Assembly (NCBI GenBank): GCA_964393835.1
Contig: CAYMUN010000004.1
Coordinates: 1-64,000, forward strand
Origin: CAYMUN01 sp964393835
GTDB lineage: Bacteria; Patescibacteriota; Saccharimonadia; Saccharimonadales; UBA4665
Reading direction: 5' to 3'
Length of the DNA stretch: 64,000 nt
The translations under genes and the position numbers were made by a program. Below the pieces are notes generated by a model that was given only the letters and a program-made list of their open reading frames with translations, ran no database searches and was not told where the DNA came from. How positions within the stretch are numbered: position 1 is the first letter of the stretch; every line of letters starts with the position of its first letter. Shown here piece after piece: positions 15,291 to 23,734 of this stretch.

Positions 15291-15317
15291 GTCCATCCAT
15301 TGTATGATATATAGCAA
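15291..15317. promoter_or_regulatory. 27-bp divergent promoter with overlapping -10 boxes
   Basis: Plus strand: TATGAT at 15303-15308, nine bases before the ATG at 15318. Minus strand: TACAAT at 15299-15304, eight bases before the ATG at 15290. The boxes overlap by 2 bp, so the two polymerases would exclude each other, and both transcripts would be nearly leaderless. Confidence 0.5.
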
Positions 15318-16103
15318 ATGATTCAGTATGTGTTGCGTCTCGCAAAGCGCTTTGCCGTTTTGCTGCCTGGTATTGCTATCGCCTATCTTTCGGTGCGTGG
15401 AGTCTTCCCATATTTTGACCGCCGGCTGCCGCTGGCATTAGCTATATTCGTGACCTATGTACTGGCCGCCTATGTATTAATGCCCGCCTTGGTGCGCTTG
15501 TTTCGAGTTTTTCAGCAGCAGCCCGATCATCTGCCCTTGTACTGCGTAACACCTGACGGATTTGCTTCTGATCCGCTGAATATCGCGATTGTCGGCACGC
15601 GTCGTCAACTTATCACGGCCATGGAAGCCAGTGGCTGGATACTAGCCGACCGGCATACTGTCAAAAATGTGCTGCGGACTGTCCTCTGCATTGCCTTTGA
15701 GCAACCATATCCGGCAGCACCGATGAGCAGCCTTTACCTCTTTGGCAGGAAACAGGATATCGCATTTGAAATACCGACCGGGCCGTCACCGAGCAGTCGG
15801 CATCATGTGCGTTTCTGGTCGACTAACCAGGGTGGCAATCTGACGTGGATTGGAGCGGCTTCGCTGGATACCGGTTTGAGTTTTATCAGACATAATCTAC
15901 AGATCTCGCACATGATCGCTCCCGATACTAACCGGGAACGTGATCTGATTGTCGAACGTCTGCGAGCCGCCAAATTAGTTAAAAAGGTAGCCCTGACCAA
16001 GCTCGGGAATCCCTACCGACTGATCAACCGGGTGCTGCGCGGCTCACTTCACACCGATGGCCAGATGGCAGTCGTCACCCTAAAAAAGTCCAAGCCAGCC
16101 TAA
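15318..16103 (+). CDS. LssY C-terminal domain membrane protein
   Basis: 261 residues: two membrane helices (about 10-60), then a soluble domain. The segment DPLNIAIVGTRRQLITAMEA, the stretch PYPAAPMSSLYLFGRKQD and SSRHHVRFW match the LssY_C domain as I know it. This domain is often fused to PAP2 or DedA proteins of membrane-lipid metabolism. Here it stands alone. Function is unknown; a lipid- or envelope-related role is inferred from the family only. It shares its promoter region with the MutY-like gene. Confidence 0.75.
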   Translation: MIQYVLRLAKRFAVLLPGIAIAYLSVRGVFPYFDRRLPLALAIFVTYVLAAYVLMPALVRLFRVFQQQPDHLPLYCVTPDGFASDPLNIAIVGTRRQLITAMEASGWILADRHTVKNVLRTVLCIAFEQPYPAAPMSSLYLFGRKQDIAFEIPTGPSPSSRHHVRFWSTNQGGNLTWIGAASLDTGLSFIRHNLQISHMIAPDTNRERDLIVERLRAAKLVKKVALTKLGNPYRLINRVLRGSLHTDGQMAVVTLKKSKPA

Positions 16104-16108
16104 GCGAC

Positions 16109-18172
16109 CTATAGACCCCCGTAGCCATAACCGTAACCAGCAAAGGCTTGGGCTGGCTTGTAATAGTCAGTGATTTTGAGTGGCGGCTTTTTGGTCGAAC
16201 CACCGCTACCCGGCATTATGTATAATTCACTATTGTTTTTAGAAACCAGGGTGTAGCTATCGCCGTACCACCCATAGGGCGCATAGTCACTAAGACTAAC
16301 GATCTGCTTTTGATGATCAGCATTGCTATCACCAATAAACAGAGTGTTTTTACCATCACGTAGTTCCGTCCAAAAAGTCTGCGTACCAGAGGGTGATAAC
16401 AAGTACGTTGGATATCCCTGATTAAAGGTATTCTGGTCGACGTTGTTTGCGGCTTTAACGGCCTGATTTTCGTACTCATAGTAAAGATTTTTATTTTGGT
16501 TGTTGTCATAGACCGCGTAATAAATACTCTGCGGTTTGTAGAGCACGGCCTGGTTGATACTGATACTGGCAGTCTCAAAGGATTGGTAATCTTTTTTGTT
16601 TTGGCCGTTTGGATTTATGGCCCGGATGGTATTATTTTTGCCGCTTAGATCGTGATTAGCATAGCCGTACCACTGGGTGCTATAAACCAAGGCGCCATTG
16701 ACGATGTAAAAGTTAGAGAAGCTCTGCTGGCCATAAGAATTAGCGTCACCCTCGGCCTGGGTCTGATCCAACTGGTTAAGCTGGAGGTTTTCGGCATCAT
16801 AGCTCTTAATCACTTCCCGGCCGGCCTGCCAGTTAGGCAAACTAGTACGGGTCAGGTCGTAGATAAATGAATGTCCGTACCAGCCGACCAACGAAAACTC
16901 GGCGTTGCCATTATCAAACTGGGTGACTTTGTCATTGCTGGTATCGATCAGGTACAGGGCCGGCTGAGCGCCATCGCGCCGGGCCTTGAGCACCAGGTAG
17001 CGCCAGTCCCGCGAGGCCAGCAAGCTGGTAGTCAGCTTGTCCTCTTTGCCGGTGCCCTCGAGTACCAGATGACGATCAGTGCCATCCAGGTTAGATTTAA
17101 CGACATCTAAGCTGCCATTTAGGTTTGACAGGAAGTAAATGCGCCCGGACGGTGTCAGTTCAAAGGTATTGGCTTTGATTGGCTGATCGGTGATTTCAAT
17201 GTTGATGCCGGCTGGATTGTAGCCATCCAGCTTTATTTTGGCGCTGGCTGTTTTACTATCAGCCGGTAGCGCAATGGTAGCCATGCCCTTGGCATCAGTC
17301 TTGGCTGTTGTTTTTAGCACCTGAATCTCGGCGCCTTTGACTGGCCTACCACTAATTTTGTTAAGCACGACGACGGGCACCAGGCGACCGGTCGCAACCA
17401 GGGGAAAGCTGGCGGGCTTTTTTGGACTCGCTGTCAGACCCACAAAATAACTGGTATGAGCCGGTGCGTAGTATTGCTTGCTAATAACTACGCTATCCTT
17501 GCCGACAGGTGCATTCAGAAAGACGCGGCCACTGCCATCGGTTTTACTGGATGCACTGCCAAGCTTAACCAGCGCGTTGCTCACCGGTGTCTTGGTTTTG
17601 CTATCCAGTATGGTGAGTACTATTGGTCGTTTAAGTACCAAGCCCAGAGCTTTGTAGCGCGTAAATGGCACGGCAAACAGCAGTACGAGTACAGTAACTA
17701 ATCCGATCCACGTCCATTTATTTCTTACTAAATGACGCAGATTGTCTTTCCAGCTGGAGTCGCCGCGCACCACTGCCTGATTACTGCGAGTGGCCCGGGC
17801 ATCTTCAACGGCTAGTACGATGTCGCCTTCCTTGGCCACAATGTCGTCAACTGCCTTGTCGGTTTCACTATCTTCCAGTGGCTGCTCGGCAGGTTCAACG
17901 CTGCTTTCTGCTTCGACCGCCTCTGGAATTGGCGCGTGGAGTTCACCAGGTTTGGCAGTCTTATCTTCGGGAATTTGCTTAAGTAGCTTTTTAGGCAAGG
18001 CCGGTGCTGATTGCGGCGACAATTTGTGAACGGTTACAGTCTCGGCTGCCGAGTCGGCACCCGACGTAACAACCGCGTCGGGCTTGTCTGGATCCATCAT
18101 GGCTTCCACACGAGCCTCTAGGGCCTTCTCGGCATCAGACTTCTTAGGTTCAATCGATTTCTTATCAGGCAT
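16109..18172 (-). CDS. Large anchored surface protein: regulatory-like beta domains plus propeller
   Basis: 687 residues. A long acidic cytoplasmic arm (1-140) precedes a membrane helix at about 154-171. Outside are two carboxypeptidase-regulatory/PEGA-like beta sandwiches (about 180-350; note TPVSNALVKLGSASSKTDG and RPVKGAEIQVLKTTAKTDA). A TolB/WD-like propeller follows (about 350-670) with repeats such as RIYFLSNLNGSLDVVKSN. The end is Gly/Tyr-rich (FAGYGYGYGG). It probably faces outward and binds protein or glycan, but no specific partner can be read. The partial gene at the window end is of similar type. Confidence 0.75.
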   Translation of the reverse strand: MPDKKSIEPKKSDAEKALEARVEAMMDPDKPDAVVTSGADSAAETVTVHKLSPQSAPALPKKLLKQIPEDKTAKPGELHAPIPEAVEAESSVEPAEQPLEDSETDKAVDDIVAKEGDIVLAVEDARATRSNQAVVRGDSSWKDNLRHLVRNKWTWIGLVTVLVLLFAVPFTRYKALGLVLKRPIVLTILDSKTKTPVSNALVKLGSASSKTDGSGRVFLNAPVGKDSVVISKQYYAPAHTSYFVGLTASPKKPASFPLVATGRLVPVVVLNKISGRPVKGAEIQVLKTTAKTDAKGMATIALPADSKTASAKIKLDGYNPAGINIEITDQPIKANTFELTPSGRIYFLSNLNGSLDVVKSNLDGTDRHLVLEGTGKEDKLTTSLLASRDWRYLVLKARRDGAQPALYLIDTSNDKVTQFDNGNAEFSLVGWYGHSFIYDLTRTSLPNWQAGREVIKSYDAENLQLNQLDQTQAEGDANSYGQQSFSNFYIVNGALVYSTQWYGYANHDLSGKNNTIRAINPNGQNKKDYQSFETASISINQAVLYKPQSIYYAVYDNNQNKNLYYEYENQAVKAANNVDQNTFNQGYPTYLLSPSGTQTFWTELRDGKNTLFIGDSNADHQKQIVSLSDYAPYGWYGDSYTLVSKNNSELYIMPGSGGSTKKPPLKITDYYKPAQAFAGYGYGYGGL

Positions 18173-18265
18173 AATGCTTATCTTTATGCCCAGTCTATCA
18201 GAAAATCAGTCGAAATTCTTGCCTTGGTTTAAAAATGTAACTGCGTAGCTATAAGGCTGGCCTAA

Positions 18266-18745
18266 CTAATGAGCGCCAGTCCACCATACTGGAGTCCAGT
18301 TCGGTCTATACACTACTAGATTACCGTCATCTTGCATGAACAAGAAGTTACCACCGCCATAGCGGTTGGTTCCCGTCTGCCAAATCGCAGACCAGTTTTC
18401 AAAATACACTACTAAGTTACCGTCGGTTTGCATGCAGAAGTACTGTGTAGCATGATAGGGGCGGTAGAGATAGTCAGGCGTATTGGTCTGCCACACTGGT
18501 TGACCATAGCGGTTATACATAACAATATTGCCGTCATTCTGGAACCATAGCGTAAAAGTACCGCTGGGCGAGATCAGGTATTGACTACGTACCATGCATT
18601 CCCCTGACCATAGGGCGTAAGTGCCAGCAGCAGCAGAAGTTGGTTTTGGCAGGAATGCCATGCTGACCAGAAGAGCAGTTACGGTTGCTAATACGAGTAG
18701 CTTTAGGGTGTTCAGTTGTTTTGAAACATACGCATTCACAGGCAT
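18266..18745 (-). CDS. Secreted bulb-type (B-type) mannose-binding lectin
   Basis: 159 residues: signal peptide 1-38 (ending PKPTSAAA), then a single B-lectin domain. All three QxDxNxVxY sugar-binding motifs are intact: QNDGNIVMY (69-77), QTDGNLVVY (106-114) and QDDGNLVVY (138-146). Each can bind a mannose-type sugar. Two cysteines (Cys50 and Cys104) may form the usual disulfide. A GGGGGAC ribosome site and an upstream TATAAT are present. A soluble lectin would suit an organism living on another cell's surface. Confidence 0.88.
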   Translation of the reverse strand: MPVNAYVSKQLNTLKLLVLATVTALLVSMAFLPKPTSAAAGTYALWSGECMVRSQYLISPSGTFTLWFQNDGNIVMYNRYGQPVWQTNTPDYLYRPYHATQYFCMQTDGNLVVYFENWSAIWQTGTNRYGGGNFLFMQDDGNLVVYRPNWTPVWWTGAH

Positions 18746-18828
18746 AGTCCCCCATACATTATATTTACTTTCAAGTTCAAGAGTATTGCGGTTTGCTATG
18801 GTTGGTCTGTAAGAAAATTCACAGCTAC

Positions 18829-19584
18829 CTAATGGCAGCTGATTTGGCCTAAATAGCGCCTATGGACAAGCGCTCCAGCTACCTGCTCGTTTTGCTCATA
18901 GGAAAGGCGGTACCGTTCCCGAACAAAGAGTTTTGCACCGCTACCACAGGCCCGGTGGAGGCGAAACCTAAGTCGATCATGCAGTGTGCTTGGTGCAAGG
19001 CCGACGTCCTTAGTCTGTCCTTGTACAAACGTCTGTTTGCCGCTACTACTAGTAAGCGCAAGTGAGTTCCGTAATGTAACTATTCCGTAACAAGGCTGTG
19101 ATAAATGAGTGACGACTACAGGGTCGGTAGGCGCTATGTCTTCGTTATTTGACGATGATAGTGAATCTAGCGAGGGGGGTGGAGTGACTTGCGGCCTTTC
19201 AGATAGGTTAGATGGTGGCCATGATGCATCGGATGCCGATTGCGGCAGTGGCGGGTGGGTTTGTGTTGGCCCGGTTTCAGTCTTTGCTGCAGACGGTGCC
19301 AGAGGCACGCCATTTATAAAACTCCAGCTCCGTACCCGACGCGTAATGGCTACGCTGCCAAAATCTCCGTTCACGCGCACCTTGGTATGTTCCTGAGGAG
19401 CTAATATTGTTTCCAGGCAGTGATCTGGGTTAGCGGCAGCTGTAATCGTTGGCAGGAAGGCATCGGCCTGAGCATTATCTATACGGTTATTGAGCCCTAG
19501 AGCAAGAGCTCCAGTCGCGGCAAAACCGGCAATTACTCCGCCAAGCTGCCTACCCTCAATACGCCCTAACTCCAGTACGCTCAT
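18829..19584 (-). CDS. Exported or anchored protein of unknown function
   Basis: 251 residues from ATG 19584, chosen because AAAGGAG lies 5 nt before it. A hydrophobic segment at about 14-32 (GGVIAGFAATGALALGLN) acts as signal or anchor. A small N-terminal domain (about 40-95) contains DFGSVAITRRVRSW. The middle is Pro/Ser/Thr-rich and disordered. The C-terminal part has cysteines (QPCYGIV, RACGSG) and is basic (DRLRFRLHR). No family recognised. It lies next to the lectin and may be part of the same surface set. Confidence 0.6.
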   Translation of the reverse strand: MSVLELGRIEGRQLGGVIAGFAATGALALGLNNRIDNAQADAFLPTITAAANPDHCLETILAPQEHTKVRVNGDFGSVAITRRVRSWSFINGVPLAPSAAKTETGPTQTHPPLPQSASDASWPPSNLSERPQVTPPPSLDSLSSSNNEDIAPTDPVVVTHLSQPCYGIVTLRNSLALTSSSGKQTFVQGQTKDVGLAPSTLHDRLRFRLHRACGSGAKLFVRERYRLSYEQNEQVAGALVHRRYLGQISCH

Positions 19585-19681
19585 GGCCACTCCTTTATTC
19601 AGAAAGTGTTCCAAACCCAAAGTACACCGGCTAATTTAATTTAGCAACTGGATTAATTACAGACTACCCCGAGTATAAGTA

Positions 19682-20992
19682 CTAAGGGGCCAGGCGGTTG
19701 ATGTCGCGGGGAAAGAGCGAGGCTTCTTTGACGTTGTTTAGGCCGAGGAATTTTTGGGTTAGGCGCTCTAGGCCCATGCCGAAACCACCGTGTGGAGGCA
19801 TGCCTGATTGCATAGCCGACAATAATGGCTTGAAGCCGGGGTCTTCCGGGTCACCGCCGGCCATATCTTTGAGCTGCTGCAATACGACTTCGTAATCATT
19901 TTCGCGCATTGAGCCGGTAGCAATCTCCACGCCGCGGAACAACAGGTCGACGCGATCAGCCAACTTCGGATTGCCGGCCTGAGCTTTGTGGTAAAACTTC
20001 ATCTCTGAGGCTGGCCAATCGGTCACAAACACGGCTTCGCTGCCGAGATTTTTTTTGGCGTATTCGCAAATCCATTTTTCTTCGTCAGGCCGCAAATCTT
20101 TTTCGCCGACCGTATCCTGGCCATTGGCTTTAGAGTAACGCTCGTGGATTTCGGCCATCGAAATAGAGGGGATTTCTTTGGTTAGGGTTGGTTTGATGGT
20201 GTTCAAACGCTTTAACTCGTCGCCATGCTTGTCCCATATATAATCGCTAACGTAGTTGAGCAGGCCGCTAAGGTGCGTTTTGAGCCCGGCAATGTCGATA
20301 AATCCCATTTCACCGTCGATGGAAATGTATTCTGTCATGTGCCGGGTGGTGGCGCTCGGCTCGGCCCGGTAGACCGGCGCTATTTCAAATACCCGCTCAA
20401 AGACACCAACCATGATCTGCTTGTAAAATTGCGGGCTCTGGGCCAGCGTGGCTTCCCGCCCAAAATAATCAATTTTAAATACCTCGGCGCCACCCTCGGT
20501 GGCAGCCGCCAACAGTTTTGGCGTCCGGATTTCAGTAAAGTCTTGCTCGTAAAAATAATCACGCAGCGCCCGAGTGATGGTAGATTGAATAGTAAAAATG
20601 GCTGTCTCCTGCAAGTTGCGCAGGCCGATTGGACGATACTCAAACAGGGTGTCGAGATTGTCGGGTTTGTGGCTGAGGGGCTTGTCGATCTCGATCGGGG
20701 GCTCAGCCTCCACCGGTACCAGCACAGTGAGCTTACCATCGTGCAGTTCGGCGCCGCCCGGCGCCCGGGCTTCTTCAACAACCTTACCATCAACTGCTAG
20801 CACAGTGCCTATTTGCAGGCCGCGCAGTTTTTCGACTTCGTCTTTGTCTTGGATAACTACTTGAACAAGACCGCGCCGATCGCGAACATTTATGAATGTC
20901 AGGCCGCCAAGCATGCGCTTTTTGTGTAGCCAGCCCTCGACATGCACCGTCTGGCCGACGTGGTCTTGCAATTCGCTGCTTAAAATTCTCAT
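19682..20992 (-). CDS. aspS: Aspartyl-tRNA synthetase, archaeal type, probably non-discriminating
   Basis: 436 residues: N-terminal OB-fold anticodon-binding domain (1-100) and class II catalytic core. Motif 2 is visible as FEIAPVYRAEPSATTRH and motif 3 as GFGMGLERLTQ. The bacterial GAD insert is absent and length fits the archaeal/eukaryal form. His23 in GWLHKKR occupies the place where discriminating archaeal enzymes carry Trp. That suggests the enzyme charges both tRNA-Asp and tRNA-Asn, with amidation by GatCAB elsewhere. TGG-TAAAAT lies 8 nt before the ATG. Confidence 0.9.
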   Translation of the reverse strand: MRILSSELQDHVGQTVHVEGWLHKKRMLGGLTFINVRDRRGLVQVVIQDKDEVEKLRGLQIGTVLAVDGKVVEEARAPGGAELHDGKLTVLVPVEAEPPIEIDKPLSHKPDNLDTLFEYRPIGLRNLQETAIFTIQSTITRALRDYFYEQDFTEIRTPKLLAAATEGGAEVFKIDYFGREATLAQSPQFYKQIMVGVFERVFEIAPVYRAEPSATTRHMTEYISIDGEMGFIDIAGLKTHLSGLLNYVSDYIWDKHGDELKRLNTIKPTLTKEIPSISMAEIHERYSKANGQDTVGEKDLRPDEEKWICEYAKKNLGSEAVFVTDWPASEMKFYHKAQAGNPKLADRVDLLFRGVEIATGSMRENDYEVVLQQLKDMAGGDPEDPGFKPLLSAMQSGMPPHGGFGMGLERLTQKFLGLNNVKEASLFPRDINRLAP

Positions 20993-21030
20993 AGGATGTT
21001 ATTTTACCACTGATGCAACTGCTTTGTCGC

Positions 21031-22068
21031 CTACTCCAGCTCGATGGTGGCTTCGGGTTCAGACTTTTTGGACTTTTTGGCAGTCGGGTGGCGGGCAGCA
21101 ACGGCGCTTATATCGGCATATTGATCAAAATCATCACCGGGAATATGGCCGAGCAGCTGGTGCAAAATGTTTTCAACGGTGATGATGCCAAGATATTCCT
21201 CAAAACTATTGACCACTATAAATAGCCGGTGGTTGGTGCTAAAGAAAGCATGCAGCGCTTCGCTGAGGGGGTCGTTTTCGTGCAGGTAGTAGGTGGTGCT
21301 CTCCATGACGTCCCGGACTTTGCCGGTACTTTGCAGGTCAAGCTTCTTAAAGGCCAGGGTGCCGACAAACGGGCCCTTGGTGCCATCACGCACTAGCACG
21401 TATTCCTGCCCGCTCTGGTGCAATTCGTCAATCAATATCGGCCCGATTGTGTCGTCAGCCATCACGACTTTGACCTGTTTACGGGAAGTCAGCACGTCGC
21501 CAACAGTGTACTGGTCAAAGCTCAACGCTCGCCCAGCGATTTCTAATTCTTCGGCCGACAAACGGCTATCGGCTTGGTGATGCTGTTTTTCGATGAGCTG
21601 TAGTAAATCTTCGCGTTCAAACAAGCCGGTGTGCCGGCCGGCCAGGTAGCGTTTCTCGACGATCCTAGTCCCGCGATTCAAGGTTGGATGTAGATAATTA
21701 AGTAGCCAAAAAATTACCGGCGTGACGAGTATCGTCAGGCGAGCGCCCAGGCTGCCAACCCGGCTGGCCGGCAAGAGCGAAAAAGCAATCCACAGCAGCG
21801 GCCCGACAACCAGCAGGCTGGCCCAGATCGGCAGCTCGCGGGCTAACAGCACCAGGCTGCCAGCGCCAGTCAACCCGATAAATAGCCACAACAGACCGCG
21901 CAAGCTGTTGTCATAGGCCGCCACCCGGTAAATCTTGGCGGCCAGTGGATCGTGCCGCTCGGCCTGGCGTTTCAGCTCACGTAGCGGCAGCGCGAAATAG
22001 GTTTTGCGTACTACGATCCCGCCTAGGGCCAGGGCCAATAAAACCAGCGCGAAAATCAAGTTTGTCAT
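21031..22068 (-). CDS. CBS-pair membrane protein (CNNM/DUF21-like)
   Basis: 345 residues. Membrane helices lie at about 1-20, 57-75, 80-98 and 108-125. A soluble part with two CBS motifs follows (about 185-310: VGDVLTSRKQVKVV, and VRDVMESTTYYLHENDPLSEAL with FIVVNSFEEYLGIIT). It ends in a charged tail rich in Lys and Glu. The layout resembles CorC/CNNM-type ion transporters, but the DUF21 core is not clear. CBS pairs usually bind adenosyl ligands. A TATAAG -10 lies 10 nt before the ATG. Confidence 0.75.
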   Translation of the reverse strand: MTNLIFALVLLALALGGIVVRKTYFALPLRELKRQAERHDPLAAKIYRVAAYDNSLRGLLWLFIGLTGAGSLVLLARELPIWASLLVVGPLLWIAFSLLPASRVGSLGARLTILVTPVIFWLLNYLHPTLNRGTRIVEKRYLAGRHTGLFEREDLLQLIEKQHHQADSRLSAEELEIAGRALSFDQYTVGDVLTSRKQVKVVMADDTIGPILIDELHQSGQEYVLVRDGTKGPFVGTLAFKKLDLQSTGKVRDVMESTTYYLHENDPLSEALHAFFSTNHRLFIVVNSFEEYLGIITVENILHQLLGHIPGDDFDQYADISAVAARHPTAKKSKKSEPEATIELE

Positions 22069-22158
22069 GCCCCTTTAGCTTATACCGGCTCCCGAGGATT
22101 ACAAAACAGATGCCTGACTACTGTATACTTTATAAAGCAATGTAAGGGAGTCAGTCAC

Positions 22159-22863
22159 ATGTCAAAACAGTTCTGGGGAGTTATTGTCTTAATCGTTGCC
22201 GTTTTTATCGGTATCTTTATGCTTACCGGCAGCAAGTCAGACGCGCCGGGTGGCAAATCATCCACTAAAACACTTACCAATCACGTCATCGGCAAAGGTT
22301 TGACCAAGGTTACCCTGGTGGAATATGGTGACTACCAATGCCCGTTCTGCGGCCAATACTACCCTATCCTCAAGCAAGTCCAGGCCCAGTACAATGACCA
22401 GATTTTCTTCCAGTTCCGCAATTATCCCCTGACCAATCCTCACCCCAATGCCTTTGCCGCCGCCCGGGCTGCCGAGGCTGCTGCTTTGCAAAATAAATTC
22501 TGGGAAATGCATGACATACTCTACGAAACCCAGTCCCAATGGTCACAATTGTCCGATGCTATCCCGGCCTTTGACCAGCTAGCCAAGCAAGTCGGCCTCG
22601 ACATGGCAAAATATAAGGCCGATTTTGCCAGCAGCAAAGTCAATGACCTGATCAATGCCGACATGGCCGAGGGTAACCGACTGGGCATTAGCGGTACGCC
22701 GACCTTTTACCTGGACGGCAAAAAGATCGAGGTTACCCAGAGTGTCGACGCCTTTAAAAAGGTCATCGACGCCGCCATCGCCAAAATGCCTCAACCAGCT
22801 ACTAGCGGCACGACATCTCAAACTCAGGGCACCACCCCAGACGCTACTACCGGCGGCCAGTAA
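22159..22863 (+). CDS. DsbA-like thioredoxin-fold oxidoreductase, membrane-anchored
   Basis: 234 residues. N-terminal anchor helix (6-22), then a DsbA-type fold. The active site is Cys61-Pro-Phe-Cys64 and the cis-Pro loop is SGTPTFYLDG. It resembles the BdbD/'thioredoxin domain' group that introduces disulfides in exported proteins, consistent with paired cysteines in surface proteins of this window. The C-terminal 25 residues are Thr/Gln-rich. Promoter TATACT near 22125 and an AAGGGAG ribosome site give it a normal leader. Confidence 0.9.
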   Translation: MSKQFWGVIVLIVAVFIGIFMLTGSKSDAPGGKSSTKTLTNHVIGKGLTKVTLVEYGDYQCPFCGQYYPILKQVQAQYNDQIFFQFRNYPLTNPHPNAFAAARAAEAAALQNKFWEMHDILYETQSQWSQLSDAIPAFDQLAKQVGLDMAKYKADFASSKVNDLINADMAEGNRLGISGTPTFYLDGKKIEVTQSVDAFKKVIDAAIAKMPQPATSGTTSQTQGTTPDATTGGQ

Positions 22864-22870
22864 GACGGGT

Positions 22871-22963
22871 TTAGTAGTACAAAAACTCGCGCCACTCCGG
22901 GCGATCAATATAGACGGGCACGTGCTCGGGCAACGTTTCGATAATTTTTATTTTGACGGACAC
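22871..22963 (-). CDS. Possible 30-aa protein (GTG start)
   Basis: An open frame from GTG 22963 to TAA 22871 reads VSVKIKIIETLPEHVPVYID and then RPEWREFLYY. The composition looks protein-like (alternating Ile/Lys, aromatic end) and an AGAGG site lies 6 nt before the GTG. The frame is open further upstream, so it may also be the 3' remnant of a longer gene. Low confidence. Confidence 0.3.
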   Translation of the reverse strand: MSVKIKIIETLPEHVPVYIDRPEWREFLYY

Positions 22964-23103
22964 TCCTAACCTCTTCCTCAAGCCGGCGCACTCCCATATG
23001 CCCGACCACGAACTTATTTTTTGTTAGATTTTTTGTCTCTCAGGACTCAAATAATCGAGTCAACGACAAATTTAATCTTAGCAAAAGCGCAATCGGCTGT
23101 CAA
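22964..23103. other. Intergenic stretch
   Basis: Contains the T-rich run TTTTTTGTTAGATTTTTTG near 23017 and no gene or strong hairpin that I can support. It separates the convergent DsbA-like gene and the NadD gene. Confidence 0.4.
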
Positions 23104-23706
23104 TCAAGCTAGCGAGACGTAGAGCCAGTTGCGATCACTATAGCGCTCGACGCTTGAAAGTAACCCCGGAGTAGCCTGGCGTTGACGCAGGGCTTCGCGT
23201 ACTTGCCCCGACGACACGTTAGGCGCAAAACTATTAAACATCGTCAGCATTTTTGGTTGGATGGGCCAAGCTTCGATCGCCTGTCGTACCATGACATCGT
23301 CATCTTGGGCCCGGAGACCGATGACCAATTCACCGTCTTGTAACAAACGCTCGGCATTGGGCCATTGGGCTAGGCTGCCAACCACGTCGGAACCAAATAA
23401 AAAGACCAGCTGGCTATCCGGAAACTGTGTTTGTAAAAACGGCAGCGTCCGCTCGACGCTAAAGCTGACGTCGACCAGCTCCAGTACCTCAAATTGCGGA
23501 TGCGGTCGCAGCGCCCGCCGGAGCATTGCCACCCGGTGCCCAAAATGCTCGACATGATGCTTACCCCGAGGCCGTCGCTCCGGCAAAAAGTAGATCTTGT
23601 CCAGCCCCGCCGCCTGCATCGCCTGTAACCCAAACGCAATATGCCCGGCATGCACCGGATCAAACGTCCCGGCATATATTCCTACTCGCGGCTGATTATT
23701 ACTCAT
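23104..23706 (-). CDS. nadD: Nicotinate-nucleotide adenylyltransferase
   Basis: 200 residues of the nucleotidylyltransferase superfamily. It transfers AMP from ATP to nicotinate mononucleotide, giving deamido-NAD. The signature loop is GTFDPVHAGH (13-22) and the second motif is VSSGQVREALR, matching ISSTxIR. FLPERRPRGKH fits the NaMN pocket. TATACT lies 7 nt before the ATG and no ribosome site is seen. A related nucleotidylyltransferase with another substrate is possible. Confidence 0.82.
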   Translation of the reverse strand: MSNNQPRVGIYAGTFDPVHAGHIAFGLQAMQAAGLDKIYFLPERRPRGKHHVEHFGHRVAMLRRALRPHPQFEVLELVDVSFSVERTLPFLQTQFPDSQLVFLFGSDVVGSLAQWPNAERLLQDGELVIGLRAQDDDVMVRQAIEAWPIQPKMLTMFNSFAPNVSSGQVREALRQRQATPGLLSSVERYSDRNWLYVSLA

Positions 23707-23734
23707 AATGTCTAGTATACCGTTTACGGGATAC

